Shown piece by piece: positions 53,572 through 62,607 of a stretch of 64,000 bases of DNA. Origin of the DNA: Chitinophaga silvisoli (GTDB lineage: Bacteria > Bacteroidota > Bacteroidia > Chitinophagales > Chitinophagaceae); the NCBI RefSeq assembly GCF_003412465.1, contig NZ_QTJV01000001.1, forward strand, positions 868,001 through 932,000, written 5' to 3'. The position numbers and the translations under genes were made by a program. Position 1 is the stretch's first letter. Every line of letters starts with the position of its first letter. Under the pieces are notes generated by a model. That model was not told the DNA's origin. It searched no databases and worked only from the letters and a program-made list of their open reading frames with translations.

Positions 53572-54954
53572 ATGACAGAATTACAAAAACAACAGGGGGG
53601 ACAGCAGGAAGAACAACTGCAAACCGCGCCCGGACAAAAGCAATCCGCATCATTACAGGAAAATCTTGATATACTGGCCAAATACGGTGGATTCGATCTG
53701 CTGGAAGGCACCATTGAAGGCGTACAAAACCTGAACCCCGAACGTAAAGCCCGCCGCAATATCTTCCTGACCGAAAGCTCCAAAAAAGGAGAAAGAGAAT
53801 ACCTGAAAAAAACACTGGAACTCTGGGAGAAAGTGCTCACCGAAGCACAGGACCTTCCGGATATGGTGACCTACTGTACTGAACATTCCGAACAGGCTGG
53901 CAATGTACTCACCCATAACCTGGCCGAAGCTGTAGAAGCTACCAGGGAACTGGAACAGTCCTACCGCAACGTCGCCCTGTTCTTTAAAAATACTGAGTCC
54001 GACAAGGTGAAGAATATTTCCTTCATCAATGTGGAAGCTGATCAGATCAAAGACCTGGATAATACCCGTTTCATCGATGCCATTCATCAGGAACTGGTGC
54101 AGAACTACGATCGCCTTGACCTGCGTGATAACTATAGCCTCCTGGTGCTGCCCGGTTACCTGGGCTCCAACAAGGTGCTGGAGAAATGGGCGAAGATCGC
54201 CTACGAAAACAAAGCCATGCTGGTGACAGACTTCTCTCACCTGGATGCACCAGACGACGTGATGGAAATGTTTGAACTGGCCAACCTGACTGGTGGCGAG
54301 ATTCATCGTTCCAATGTGATCATGACCGCCAACTGGCTCGTAGGCCGTGGCAAGTTTGACGAGATCAATGAACAGGACAATCTTTACGTTCCCCCTTCCG
54401 GCGCACTGGCAGGTAAGATCTATAAAACACTCATGTCGCAGGTAACCGCCGGTAAAAAATTCGGTGGTATCAACGAAGTAGATGGCGTGAAATTCGAACT
54501 GAAGAAAAGTGAAATTGCCAGCCTCGAAAAAATGGGCCTCATCCCCATGGTTAAAGAATACGGCAAGGTAATGGCCTTCAGTGCAAAAACTTTGTTCAAT
54601 GGAGATAATATTGGTCTGCAAACCTATTCTGTAGTTCGTGTATTTGACTACGTGACCAAGGTACTGATGGACTTCCTGAACCGCCGTGCATTTGAAAACT
54701 TTAATGCCAATACCCGCAAGGACCTGATGAAACAAATCATCCGCTTCCTGGATAGTATCACGGGACCGGATAAACTGATTGAAGATTTCAACATCCGTCG
54801 CTTCGAACAGGATGCTTTACAGAAAGATCGTATTCACCTCGATATACACCTGAAACCATACTTCCCTGCCAAGAACTTCCTGATCAAAATGGATGGTCAC
54901 AAAGGGGAAGATGCTAACGAATGGAATACTGAATATGAGCAGGACAAAGCATAA
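53572..54954 (+). CDS. tssC: Type VI secretion sheath large subunit TssC (VipB)
   Basis: A 460-residue protein of the Bacteroidota TssC type. After a glutamine-rich low-complexity N-terminus (1-30) come the conserved core segments NISFINVEADQIKDLDNTRFIDAIHQEL, YSLLVLPGYLGSNKVLEKWAKIAYENKAML and VIMTANWLVGRGKFDE. The C-terminal part includes KVLMDFLNRRAFENFNANTRKDLMKQIIRFLDSI. It forms the sheath together with TssB. A GC-rich hairpin follows before the next gene. Confidence 0.93.
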   Translation: MTELQKQQGGQQEEQLQTAPGQKQSASLQENLDILAKYGGFDLLEGTIEGVQNLNPERKARRNIFLTESSKKGEREYLKKTLELWEKVLTEAQDLPDMVTYCTEHSEQAGNVLTHNLAEAVEATRELEQSYRNVALFFKNTESDKVKNISFINVEADQIKDLDNTRFIDAIHQELVQNYDRLDLRDNYSLLVLPGYLGSNKVLEKWAKIAYENKAMLVTDFSHLDAPDDVMEMFELANLTGGEIHRSNVIMTANWLVGRGKFDEINEQDNLYVPPSGALAGKIYKTLMSQVTAGKKFGGINEVDGVKFELKKSEIASLEKMGLIPMVKEYGKVMAFSAKTLFNGDNIGLQTYSVVRVFDYVTKVLMDFLNRRAFENFNANTRKDLMKQIIRFLDSITGPDKLIEDFNIRRFEQDALQKDRIHLDIHLKPYFPAKNFLIKMDGHKGEDANEWNTEYEQDKA

Positions 54955-54999
54955 AATGATTCCCGGCGATTTAACTTATTGATGATAAACAAACTGTAG

Positions 55000-55030
55000 T
55001 TCCCCCTCCTGGAGGGGGAGCCTGTTTTTT
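55000..55030 (+). terminator. Terminator or attenuator after tssC
   Basis: A CCCCCT/AGGGGG stem with a 5-base loop (55002-55018) is followed by GCCTGTTTTTT. It lies 47 bases after the tssC stop and 65 before the next gene in the same direction, so it could reduce read-through and set the ratio of sheath to envelope genes. Confidence 0.6.
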
Positions 55031-55082
55031 AAGCCGTGAGCATTTTTTGTAAACATAAAAACAAAAGCAAGGAAAAAGACCG

Positions 55083-55958
55083 ATGAAGCAATTGCTATTA
55101 GGCGTTTTCTGTGTTTGCTTATTATCCTGGAGCAATGCTTCAGGGCAAACGCAACCAGACAGTATTATCACGACGAAAGGCGCCGTCACCCTTATTACCT
55201 GTGGATCATCCATCAGCACATTTCAAATTGGCGATGGAAAAAATTCAGATTACGACTATCGCATCGTAGATGGAAATGTCGTATTTATCCGGCCGGTAGT
55301 GGCAAATCCAAGACCGACCAATCTGGTAATCAGGGAGGGAGACAATATTTTTTACATGATCCTGGCCTACAGGGAAAAGGTTGAACTGTCAAAACTCAAG
55401 TACAACCTGTCTGGCAATGCAGCAGCATCCAGGCCTGCCACTGGTGGCACAGGTAATGCAGGTGGTACTTCAACCGGTGCTAACACTTCTGCCGAGCCGG
55501 CAGCTGATGATAACGCCCCGGTACCGGATATTGATACCGTGACGGTAAGTAATATCGCAGCTGACTTTATAAAACAACGCAAAGTGCAGCGTCAGTATGA
55601 AACCACCTCAGAAGATATTACGGTGACCTTTTCGCAGGCGATGAGTCTGAATAACCTGATGTATTTGTGTTTCAGGATTAAGAACCAAAGCGGTACTCCT
55701 TACCAGGTCGGGAAAATAACGATCATGCATAAGGTACATACCGATACCACCACACTGCATCATCTGCCCATTGCGTACAAAAAAGGACCCTCCTTTTTTG
55801 GCGGACGGGATGAAGAAAACGTAGTGTTTGTAACACCTGCACCTGTATTGAAGAAGGCAGATGAACTTATCTTCATCATGTACAATGCAGCAACTAAAAA
55901 CCAGATCGTTCTTTACGTGCCAATGGCAGGACTGCCAAAATATATGGTCACTAAATGA
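55083..55958 (+). CDS. TraN/DUF4138-like exported protein in the type VI locus
   Basis: A 291-residue protein with a signal peptide (about 1-21). Two domains are visible: an N-terminal beta domain (ITTKGAVTLITCGSSISTFQIGDG, PRPTNLVIREGDNIFYMILAYREKVEL), a low-complexity Gly/Ala/Thr linker (about 115-145), and a C-terminal beta domain (LNNLMYLCFRIKNQSGTPYQVGKITIMHK, then LIFIMYNAATKNQIVLYVPMAGL). This layout resembles TraN/DUF4138 proteins of Bacteroidota conjugative elements, which are VirB9-like. The stop overlaps the next start (ATGA), so it is coupled to the lytic transglycosylase. Its place between sheath and wall-cutting genes suggests an envelope role. Confidence 0.65.
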   Translation: MKQLLLGVFCVCLLSWSNASGQTQPDSIITTKGAVTLITCGSSISTFQIGDGKNSDYDYRIVDGNVVFIRPVVANPRPTNLVIREGDNIFYMILAYREKVELSKLKYNLSGNAAASRPATGGTGNAGGTSTGANTSAEPAADDNAPVPDIDTVTVSNIAADFIKQRKVQRQYETTSEDITVTFSQAMSLNNLMYLCFRIKNQSGTPYQVGKITIMHKVHTDTTTLHHLPIAYKKGPSFFGGRDEENVVFVTPAPVLKKADELIFIMYNAATKNQIVLYVPMAGLPKYMVTK

Positions 55959-56986
55959 TCAAACGCTATCTCCATATCATCCTTATTTGTGCCTGTTGTA
56001 TGATAACAGGAGGGCTATCTGCGCAGCAGGTCGCCTTTTGCGGGGAATCTGTGCCTATGGAGCGGGACTTTGTAAATTACCGCCTGATGGATGTGATCAA
56101 GGGCCATCTCCGTCACCGTAATTTTCTGCCGGCTTTGAAGGCCAGGTCAGAACAGTATTTTCCGCTCATCGTGCCCATCTTACAGCAATACCATATACCG
56201 GAAGATTTTAAATACTTACCTATTGTGGAAAGTGGCTTTACAAATGCCACTTCCGTCGTAGGGGCACAGGGGGTATGGCAACTGATGCCGGCCACCGCTA
56301 CTACTTTGGGACTGGACGTAAGTGATTCAAATGATGAGCGGAATGAGCTGCTGAAATCTACACATGCAGCCTGTAAATACCTTGTACAACTCTACAATCA
56401 GTTACACTCCTGGACCCTGGCAGCTGCCGCTTACAATTGTGGCCCCGGCAACATTTCCCGCAATATCCGCAAGCAGGGCAGCAGCGATTATTACCAGCTG
56501 ATGCTGAACAGCGAAACCGCACAGTATATCTACAAAATTATTGCGATCAAGCAATTGTTTGAGTTCCCTGAATTGTACATCCCGGAATTTGGTTACAATG
56601 TGTTCAATAAAACAACGGTGAATGCATCCGTCTTTAATTCCGGACCTTCCATAGAATCGGACAAACGGTTTAGAAGTATCAAAATCAATATCGGTGCTAA
56701 ATCGGAGAAGGCGACAGTGACGACACTGGCAGCTAAGATGCAGAGCAGTAAAAGCTTTGAGGATGGGCAGCTGGTAAGCATCCTGTTGCTGGATGATCTG
56801 CAGGCAAATGGTGTATATATCCGGAAACAGACAAAACTTTCGGGGAGGGGATGGCTGGTGAGTAACCGGATTTACGTAGATCTCGGGTTTGGAAATATGG
56901 TGGTGCTATGTGATGCGGGAGGCAAAAAAGGAGTAACACCCGAGACGCTCAAAACAGGAGGAGAGGTACGCTTACAGAAAATATAA
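55955..56986 (+). CDS. Lytic transglycosylase (SLT/MltD-like) of the type VI locus
   Basis: A 343-residue exported enzyme (signal peptide about 1-24) with a soluble lytic transglycosylase domain: the catalytic glutamate is at about residue 92 (LPIVESGFTNATSVVGAQGVWQLMP), followed by AAAAYNCGPGNISRNIRKQG. The C-terminal portion, from about 240, is a separate domain with SH3-like or LysM-like character. It cleaves peptidoglycan and probably opens a path for the secretion machine. Translation is coupled to the preceding gene by a 4-base overlap. A bidirectional terminator separates it from convergent tssF. Confidence 0.85.
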   Translation: MIKRYLHIILICACCMITGGLSAQQVAFCGESVPMERDFVNYRLMDVIKGHLRHRNFLPALKARSEQYFPLIVPILQQYHIPEDFKYLPIVESGFTNATSVVGAQGVWQLMPATATTLGLDVSDSNDERNELLKSTHAACKYLVQLYNQLHSWTLAAAAYNCGPGNISRNIRKQGSSDYYQLMLNSETAQYIYKIIAIKQLFEFPELYIPEFGYNVFNKTTVNASVFNSGPSIESDKRFRSIKINIGAKSEKATVTTLAAKMQSSKSFEDGQLVSILLLDDLQANGVYIRKQTKLSGRGWLVSNRIYVDLGFGNMVVLCDAGGKKGVTPETLKTGGEVRLQKI

Positions 56987-57000
56987 GCCGGAATTTTTTT

Positions 57001-57029
57001 AAGAAGCCGCCCATACAGGCGGCTTCTTT
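57001..57029. terminator. Hairpin between the lytic transglycosylase and tssF
   Basis: An 11-base GC-rich stem (AAGAAGCCGCC/GGCGGCTTCTT) with a 6-base loop lies between two convergent genes. The tail is T-rich on the plus strand. Confidence 0.8.
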
Positions 57030-57030
57030 A

Positions 57031-58863
57031 TTACATCAATACTTCATTCATGAATATTCTATACGGATAATTGTTTGTGCCATTCTCCTTCAGTTGCTGC
57101 AACATCTCATCTTTCATATACAGCAAACTTCCTTCCGCATACAGGTTCGCTGGTTTCGATAGCGTGATCTTAATATCCAGCGTCCTGCTATAGCCTTCTG
57201 ATGCACCGGGTCTTACAGACACCCCTTTCACAATGCTCACTTCTCTCAGCTCTTTTCCCATCACAAACCGCACCATTGCCTTGATATCCTCCGGTGTCAC
57301 AATCCTGTTGCGTGTCAGCAGGTGATACCTGTACAGGTTGATCTTTTCATCGATACTCAACCTGTCTTTACCGCCCTGTGTATTCGACAGCATGGTGATG
57401 GAGTTAGGCTGTAACTGTACGCTGCCATACTCCTGTAGTTTGCTGCCCATACGGATATTATTCGCAGTGCTGCCATTCGTTGTATAGAACTCTAAGAACA
57501 GGTAGTCCGCATTTTCTTTTGGCTTGATCATGAGGTAAGGAATATTCCCCCTGTTGGCCGTAGGTTGTAACTGTTCTTCCAGGGAAGCGATCAACTGGTG
57601 GAGTTCGCGCATCCTGCTGGCTACATAGTCATTGCGTACTTCTTCAAAGAGGGAGCTTTCATCCCTGATTACTTCAATCAGGTAGGCAATGATTTCCTTT
57701 GCCTCCCGGGAGTCGAACCGACCGATACCACTGCTCCTGATCACAAGCTCCCCTTCCTGCATCTCACCACTGGTCGTGAAGTTGCGTACATGGTAATCGG
57801 TGCCTGCCACATCGTACACGCGCTTCACATCAAAGTAGATATCATTGGTGTGGAGTGGCATAATGTTCAGGTACTTGTTGAGTCGCTGTGATTGTTCGTT
57901 CAGTTTCTTATTGATGACCGGGAAGCAGTTAATGCTGCAAAAGAGGTCTTCCAGCAGGGAATGACGGATCGTCTCCGGGAATTCAATCCTGAGCCACACG
58001 ATCTCCTGCTGCAACCTGCTGCTACCCTGGCCAAATACATGGTGCAGGGCCGGGGGAAAGGGCATCGCAGCTGGTAAAGGTTCCGTGCTGGTGATGGTCA
58101 GGAAATGCTGTTTGAATCTTTGCAGCACCTGCTGACTATAGCGGGTATTTGTATCGAAGGCTGGTTGCATGATGGCTTCCAGGTCTTCTTCAGCGGTACT
58201 CTTGCTATGGGTATAGCCACTTTTAACCTGCAGGGGAGTTTCACCTACATAAAATTTAGCCAGTGGCAGGTAATGATAGAACATTTCCTGCAGGTGTACG
58301 TTGCGAAGGTCAAAGAAAAATGAGAGCCCTTCTGCGGAGGTATGTGCTCCTTCCATACTTAGCCCCAACCAAAGATGATTAGGCGGCGTATCGGCCTGTA
58401 AATTGCCCTGGAGCACCTGTTCTTTGAACCAATGGTCCCTGGTCTCAAATAGTTTACCGCCAATCACGCTATATTTTACCTGTCCGCGGAACAGGCGATG
58501 ATGTGTAAGGGGCATGAAAAAGAGGTCCTGGCTATTGAAGCCGTTCCTCAGTGAATAAAAAAACTGGTGGTCAGGTGTCAGTGCTGCTGTACGTTCATTA
58601 CAGCTGGCATGGAGGATCCCGTAGGCTGGCTGGCTGCTGGTGATGGGTTCAGGCATCATGATCTGGGCCAGTCGTTCTACCAGTCTTGCGTGGGATACCT
58701 CGGCTTCGCCTGAGATTTTTTCCAGTTCGCTGGCACAGGCTTCCAGTAATAATTGTACAATGGGATCAAAGGAGGTTTCTACCTCTGCATCAGGGTATCC
58801 CCACAGCCTGGCGGCTGTTTTAAGCATCCGGTCTTTGATTCGTTCTTTTTGCTCTTTAGCCAA
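57031..58863 (-). CDS. tssF: Type VI secretion baseplate subunit TssF
   Basis: A 610-residue TssF (VasA/ImpG family). The conserved N-terminus KERIKDRMLKTAARLWGYPDAEVETSFDPIVQLLLEACASELEK and the C-terminal RYHLLTRNRIVTPEDIKAMVRFVMGKELREVSIVKG are diagnostic. The start appears to be TTG at 58863; the preceding in-frame codon region reaches a stop, and an internal ATG at 58827 would drop the conserved KERIKDR part. TssF builds the baseplate wedge with TssE and TssG. It is the last gene of the leftward PKD-tssE-tssF unit. Confidence 0.9.
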   Translation of the reverse strand: MAKEQKERIKDRMLKTAARLWGYPDAEVETSFDPIVQLLLEACASELEKISGEAEVSHARLVERLAQIMMPEPITSSQPAYGILHASCNERTAALTPDHQFFYSLRNGFNSQDLFFMPLTHHRLFRGQVKYSVIGGKLFETRDHWFKEQVLQGNLQADTPPNHLWLGLSMEGAHTSAEGLSFFFDLRNVHLQEMFYHYLPLAKFYVGETPLQVKSGYTHSKSTAEEDLEAIMQPAFDTNTRYSQQVLQRFKQHFLTITSTEPLPAAMPFPPALHHVFGQGSSRLQQEIVWLRIEFPETIRHSLLEDLFCSINCFPVINKKLNEQSQRLNKYLNIMPLHTNDIYFDVKRVYDVAGTDYHVRNFTTSGEMQEGELVIRSSGIGRFDSREAKEIIAYLIEVIRDESSLFEEVRNDYVASRMRELHQLIASLEEQLQPTANRGNIPYLMIKPKENADYLFLEFYTTNGSTANNIRMGSKLQEYGSVQLQPNSITMLSNTQGGKDRLSIDEKINLYRYHLLTRNRIVTPEDIKAMVRFVMGKELREVSIVKGVSVRPGASEGYSRTLDIKITLSKPANLYAEGSLLYMKDEMLQQLKENGTNNYPYRIFMNEVLM

Positions 58864-58981
58864 GGGTTAAGGGTTTAAATTTAATCATTAATTACAGCGA
58901 ATTTATTTCCCCGCCGGAAGTGTAATTTCTCCTGGAAAAATTTCTATGGTTGCAGAGCAATCATTAAATTTTCCGCTGACG

Positions 58982-59413
58982 CTAATCGTATGACAATGGA
59001 CTTACGTAAAAGAAACTGCTATAATGGAACTCCGTCTTATTCCTTGCCAATACCCCCGTCACTGTCACCTTTATCTTCTTCTTCACTTTCTTTGCACTAA
59101 TGCCCATCAACTCTTCCTGGCTGATCTGCGCCACAACTCTTGTCTGCGTCAGTCTTTTCTCATACCTGTTGATAGAAGCCCTGATTGACAATTCTACCTG
59201 TTCCTTCACTTCATTGTTCGAAGCCCTGATATCGAAATCGCTGTCCCACAACTGGCAACCATACTGGGGATCGTCTTTATTCTCCCCCAGTACGGTTGTG
59301 ATTAACAACTGAATATGTTGTCCTACTGATTCTTCCAGGTTTACATCCGGCAAATCCTGCTTCTGCAAAATTCTGGAGAAGTCCATCGGTAATTTATAAT
59401 ACTGCTGTTTCAT
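58982..59413 (-). CDS. tssE: Type VI secretion baseplate subunit TssE (gp25-like)
   Basis: A 143-residue gp25-like protein. The wedge motif is visible as EKRLTQTRVVAQ, preceded by ILQKQDLPDVNLEESVGQHIQLLITTVLGENKDDPQYGCQLWDSDFD. It anchors the sheath to the baseplate. It is 10 bases downstream of the PKD gene and 118 upstream of tssF, all reading leftward. Confidence 0.88.
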   Translation of the reverse strand: MKQQYYKLPMDFSRILQKQDLPDVNLEESVGQHIQLLITTVLGENKDDPQYGCQLWDSDFDIRASNNEVKEQVELSIRASINRYEKRLTQTRVVAQISQEELMGISAKKVKKKIKVTVTGVLARNKTEFHYSSFFYVSPLSYD

Positions 59414-59423
59414 TTTTTAATGA

Positions 59424-60488
59424 TTAAAAAATGCCTAAGAATTTCTTGTCATAGCGCACACGTATTTCTTTCACGCAGCCGTTTTGATCTTTGATCAGGT
59501 TTACGACTTCGATCTTAAATCTTCTCTTACCGCGAATGCGTGAGCAGAAGTGACTGAAAGTATCAGTATCCTTATCATTCAGCAATACTCTTGCATTGAT
59601 GTTTTCACAAAGGTATGCTGAGAAGTCACTGGCGTTCTTCTGTTTATCCACTACCTGGCTCAGCATGAATTTGAATTCATCGTCTGATACGGAAGGCACT
59701 TTAGGCTTCTCTGGTACTGCCGGTACCGGTGTCGGTTCAGGTGTTTTGTTCTCTTCAGGGAACGGCATTGGCGTAAAGTCAGGCACCTGGTGATTGCTTT
59801 GTGCAGGGAACACCATGATATGTTTGGTCACCATCTTGCTGCTGTCGCCATTGATAATGAGTGACAAAATGCGTTCACCGGGCGAGGAGAAGGTGTAAGT
59901 GACAGCACGGCCACTGTGCACTTCAGCGCCTCTTTGCAGCAGCTGCCATTGCCATGTACGGGCATTTGAAGTACTATTGGTGAATGTAACAGGACGGCCA
60001 GCCAGCACTTCTTCCGGACCATCGATAGTGGGGTAGAGGTCGGCTGCAGGTGCTGGTGTGTTATCTGCTAAAGCATTGATAATAATTACCTCCTGGTGCC
60101 AGGTACACTTGCCATGTGACAAGGTAACCATATAAGTGCCAGCCTTGGTAAAAGCATGGTAAACCTGCAGCCCCGAAGTGGTGGCTGTAGAATCACCAAA
60201 ATCCCAGGTGAGCCCGCTGTTGTCGGCTGCAGTAGTAGCAGCCTTGAAGGTGATCACTTCTCCTGTACTGAAAGAAGTGTGTTTGCCTGCATTGTTCCGG
60301 CTTGCCAGCTCGATGCTTATCTGGCTGCAATCTTCACGGCCGGTCACCTGGAAAGCCAGTATGATAATACTGATGCCAAGTAATGCAAGGAATGTGTACA
60401 GTACCATTGGGTCGATATGGTTTGTTATCTTGCTGAATGGTCTATACGTAGTAACTTTTCGCTCGTTTGCGGACTTTCTTGGGGTCAT
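59424..60488 (-). CDS. PKD-domain membrane protein of the type VI locus (TssP-like)
   Basis: A 354-residue protein from the ATG at 60488; a TTG at 60509 adds seven residues. It has a short basic cytoplasmic tail, one membrane helix (about 28-48, VLYTFLALLGISIIILAF), a PKD domain (LTWDFGDSTATTSGLQVYHAFTKAGTYMVTLSHG), a second PKD-like domain (VTFTNSTSNARTWQWQLL), a proline-rich linker (about 250-280) and a C-terminal globular domain. Such proteins are specific to Bacteroidota type VI loci and are thought to join the trans-envelope complex that replaces TssJLM. I cannot confirm which Tss letter it carries. Confidence 0.8.
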   Translation of the reverse strand: MTPRKSANERKVTTYRPFSKITNHIDPMVLYTFLALLGISIIILAFQVTGREDCSQISIELASRNNAGKHTSFSTGEVITFKAATTAADNSGLTWDFGDSTATTSGLQVYHAFTKAGTYMVTLSHGKCTWHQEVIIINALADNTPAPAADLYPTIDGPEEVLAGRPVTFTNSTSNARTWQWQLLQRGAEVHSGRAVTYTFSSPGERILSLIINGDSSKMVTKHIMVFPAQSNHQVPDFTPMPFPEENKTPEPTPVPAVPEKPKVPSVSDDEFKFMLSQVVDKQKNASDFSAYLCENINARVLLNDKDTDTFSHFCSRIRGKRRFKIEVVNLIKDQNGCVKEIRVRYDKKFLGIF

Positions 60489-60652
60489 AGGTTTCTCGTA
60501 TTTCTGCAATTTTAAATATTTTTTTAGAGAAATTAATAAACTACCTACATTCGTAGTTGAAATTTTAACATTTGAATCCGTGAAATCTGGTGATATTTGT
60601 TAGTATGTAACCCTGAAAAATTAGAGATCAAGAAAAACCTAAATTAACCCGT

Positions 60653-61609
60653 ATGGTAAATAATGCCCAAAAAGCCGCGGTGCTGGAAGAAGTGATAGAC
60701 CATATCAGCAAATTGCATTATGATGTTCGTGCCGAAGTAGTAGTGGGGGAGTTGTTGGATAATCATGTGCGTGCCGAAGAAATTGCTGTACAAAATCAAA
60801 ACGTTTTTGTACGGTCTTTCAATAAAGATATTTTAGATGCTCAACTGGATGATTCGCAACCTTATCATCCGTTTATTTCGCTTACACTTTCCCGTGATGG
60901 GCTGTACGATCGTTTGCCGGAGGGTATTTTCCACCAGTTCACACCCCAGCAGCAACAGCGTTCTGTCAGGGAAATGGTCCTTAATTACAAACGTCAGCAG
61001 AAAGAACAACAGGAAGCCAGGAAATTTTTCCGCCCGCTTGAAAATGAATTCTTTCTGCAAAGAGTTTTCCTGGAGCAAAAAGAAAAACATTTACTCTTTG
61101 ATGCATTTGGAAAAGATGCAGATGAATTATTCCTGTCTTTCTGGGGTATCAGACCTGACCTGCCAAAAACAGCCCTTAAAAAACTGGTTAAATTGTTGCC
61201 ATACATTTATCGCATAGCTGGCAACCTGCCGCTGGTACAGCTGTACCTGAAGGCGATCCTGGATGAGCCGGTTAAGATTGTGCAGGAAGATACACCTACA
61301 GCTGTGGAGACAGGTAGTGCAGTACCCCTGGGAGATTCAAGGCTGGGGCTGGACTCAATGACCGGCGACCTTTTCTTTACCGATATGCCTGTCTGGAAAA
61401 TTACCATTGGCCCTTTGCAACAGCACAGGGTACACGACTTTCTTCCCTGGCAGCCTTATGGCAAATTGTTAGAGACCTGTATTGGTTTCCTGGTTCCGGC
61501 AGATGTAGAAGTGGAGACAATCCTGGAACCCCACCCTGATGAACGCCGCGTCTTTATGGCTGATTCTCAGGAAAAAGAGGGATTGGGGGGCTATAATTTT
61601 TACCTGTGA
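60653..61609 (+). CDS. tssG: Type VI secretion baseplate subunit TssG
   Basis: A 318-residue protein of the Bacteroidota TssG group (ImpH/VasB family). The N-terminal part (SVREMVLNYKRQQKEQQEARKFFRPLENEFFLQRVFLEQKEKHLL) and the domain near 260 (LGLDSMTGDLFFTDMPVWKITIGPLQ) are characteristic. It builds the baseplate with TssE and TssF, which are transcribed divergently; the 143-base divergent region carries no clear promoter match. A 117-base gap separates it from tssN. Confidence 0.85.
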   Translation: MVNNAQKAAVLEEVIDHISKLHYDVRAEVVVGELLDNHVRAEEIAVQNQNVFVRSFNKDILDAQLDDSQPYHPFISLTLSRDGLYDRLPEGIFHQFTPQQQQRSVREMVLNYKRQQKEQQEARKFFRPLENEFFLQRVFLEQKEKHLLFDAFGKDADELFLSFWGIRPDLPKTALKKLVKLLPYIYRIAGNLPLVQLYLKAILDEPVKIVQEDTPTAVETGSAVPLGDSRLGLDSMTGDLFFTDMPVWKITIGPLQQHRVHDFLPWQPYGKLLETCIGFLVPADVEVETILEPHPDERRVFMADSQEKEGLGGYNFYL

Positions 61610-61623
61610 GCATTAAATGGAAC

Positions 61624-61631
61624 TATTTTTG
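61624..61631 (+). promoter_or_regulatory. -7 promoter element before tssN (TATTTTTG)
   Basis: An exact TAnnTTTG match in the gap between tssG and tssN, 95 bases before the tssN ATG. No clear TTTG at the right distance upstream. It suggests an internal promoter for the membrane-complex genes. Confidence 0.5.
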
Positions 61632-61726
61632 CATGTTATATACCCTTAAGGTATGATTCCGGGCCCAACGGAGTATTCCAACCCCAGATCATCCAACAGG
61701 TTTAACCCTTTCCGAGGAAATAAACT

Positions 61727-62581
61727 ATGATACTAAAAGCTAAGATTTACATTGTACTGGCGGCATTTATGGCTATCGGCTCCCTGATAGTGGGCCTGCT
61801 GAGCCGTTATATTAAAAACTTTTCCCTATATAAGAAAAAGGCACTCTGGTACCTCGCTATTATGGTACTTGTTTTTGCTGTGATCAGTTCCATTCCCTTC
61901 CTCTTTACACACCAGAATTCTATGAGCCAGTATATCTTCTACGAAGTATGGTTCCTGGGCCTGGGCGTAGTACATTGTAACCTCATGTATACCCGCTTCT
62001 GGGGCAGTGATGATTCCTTTGGATCAGAGCTGGCATTCATTGTAGCCATCTGGTTGTTTGGTGGAATCGGGTTCATTCTTATCCAGCACCTGTTTGCAAA
62101 AGGAGAATTCTCATTTTACCCCTTACTCACCTGTATGTTCGCATTTGCATTGCCTACATTTGTGTACAAGACCTTTGAGAAAATGATGGCGATTCCTGCC
62201 AAGATATTCAAGTGGTGGCAATATCCTGCTTACCAGGAACTGCCGGAAGTGAACGAAGATGATATGCGTGACCTGATCGTAATCGGGTTCGAACTGGAAA
62301 AGAAAGTGACTGATCATGACCGCACCTATTTCCGCGCACGTACACCGATCAAGATGGACCTCGGCGACCTCTTCTATCATTTTATCAATGACTACAACGA
62401 CCGTTATCCCAATACGCCGATTGACGTAGTGGATGCAAACGGACAACCATATGGCTGGGTATTCCACCTGAAATCAAAATGGGCGTTTACCGCCAAAACC
62501 CTCGACCCTGACAAGCCCGTATTCATGAATGGTATGCAGGAAAACAGCGTCATTATTTGTAACCGAATTATTATCAATTAA
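61727..62581 (+). CDS. tssN: Type VI secretion membrane protein TssN
   Basis: A 284-residue protein with about five membrane segments in the first 150 residues (VLAAFMAIGSLIVGLL, WYLAIMVLVFAVISSIPFLF, YIFYEVWFLGLGVVHCNLMY, AFIVAIWLFGGIGFILIQHLF, YPLLTCMFAFALPTFVY) and a soluble C-terminal domain (from about 170, ELPEVNEDDMRDLIVIGFELEKKVTDHDRTYFRARTPIKMDLG). TssN is a Bacteroidota-specific component of the inner-membrane complex, in place of TssL/TssM. It is followed closely by tssK. Confidence 0.87.
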   Translation: MILKAKIYIVLAAFMAIGSLIVGLLSRYIKNFSLYKKKALWYLAIMVLVFAVISSIPFLFTHQNSMSQYIFYEVWFLGLGVVHCNLMYTRFWGSDDSFGSELAFIVAIWLFGGIGFILIQHLFAKGEFSFYPLLTCMFAFALPTFVYKTFEKMMAIPAKIFKWWQYPAYQELPEVNEDDMRDLIVIGFELEKKVTDHDRTYFRARTPIKMDLGDLFYHFINDYNDRYPNTPIDVVDANGQPYGWVFHLKSKWAFTAKTLDPDKPVFMNGMQENSVIICNRIIIN

Positions 62582-62607
62582 TCCCTACATTTTAAAATTA
62601 TTCATCC

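Noticed and set aside
53653..54735. 360-codon minus-strand open frame inside tssC
   Set aside because: It lies wholly opposite a conserved sheath gene and has no recognisable product.
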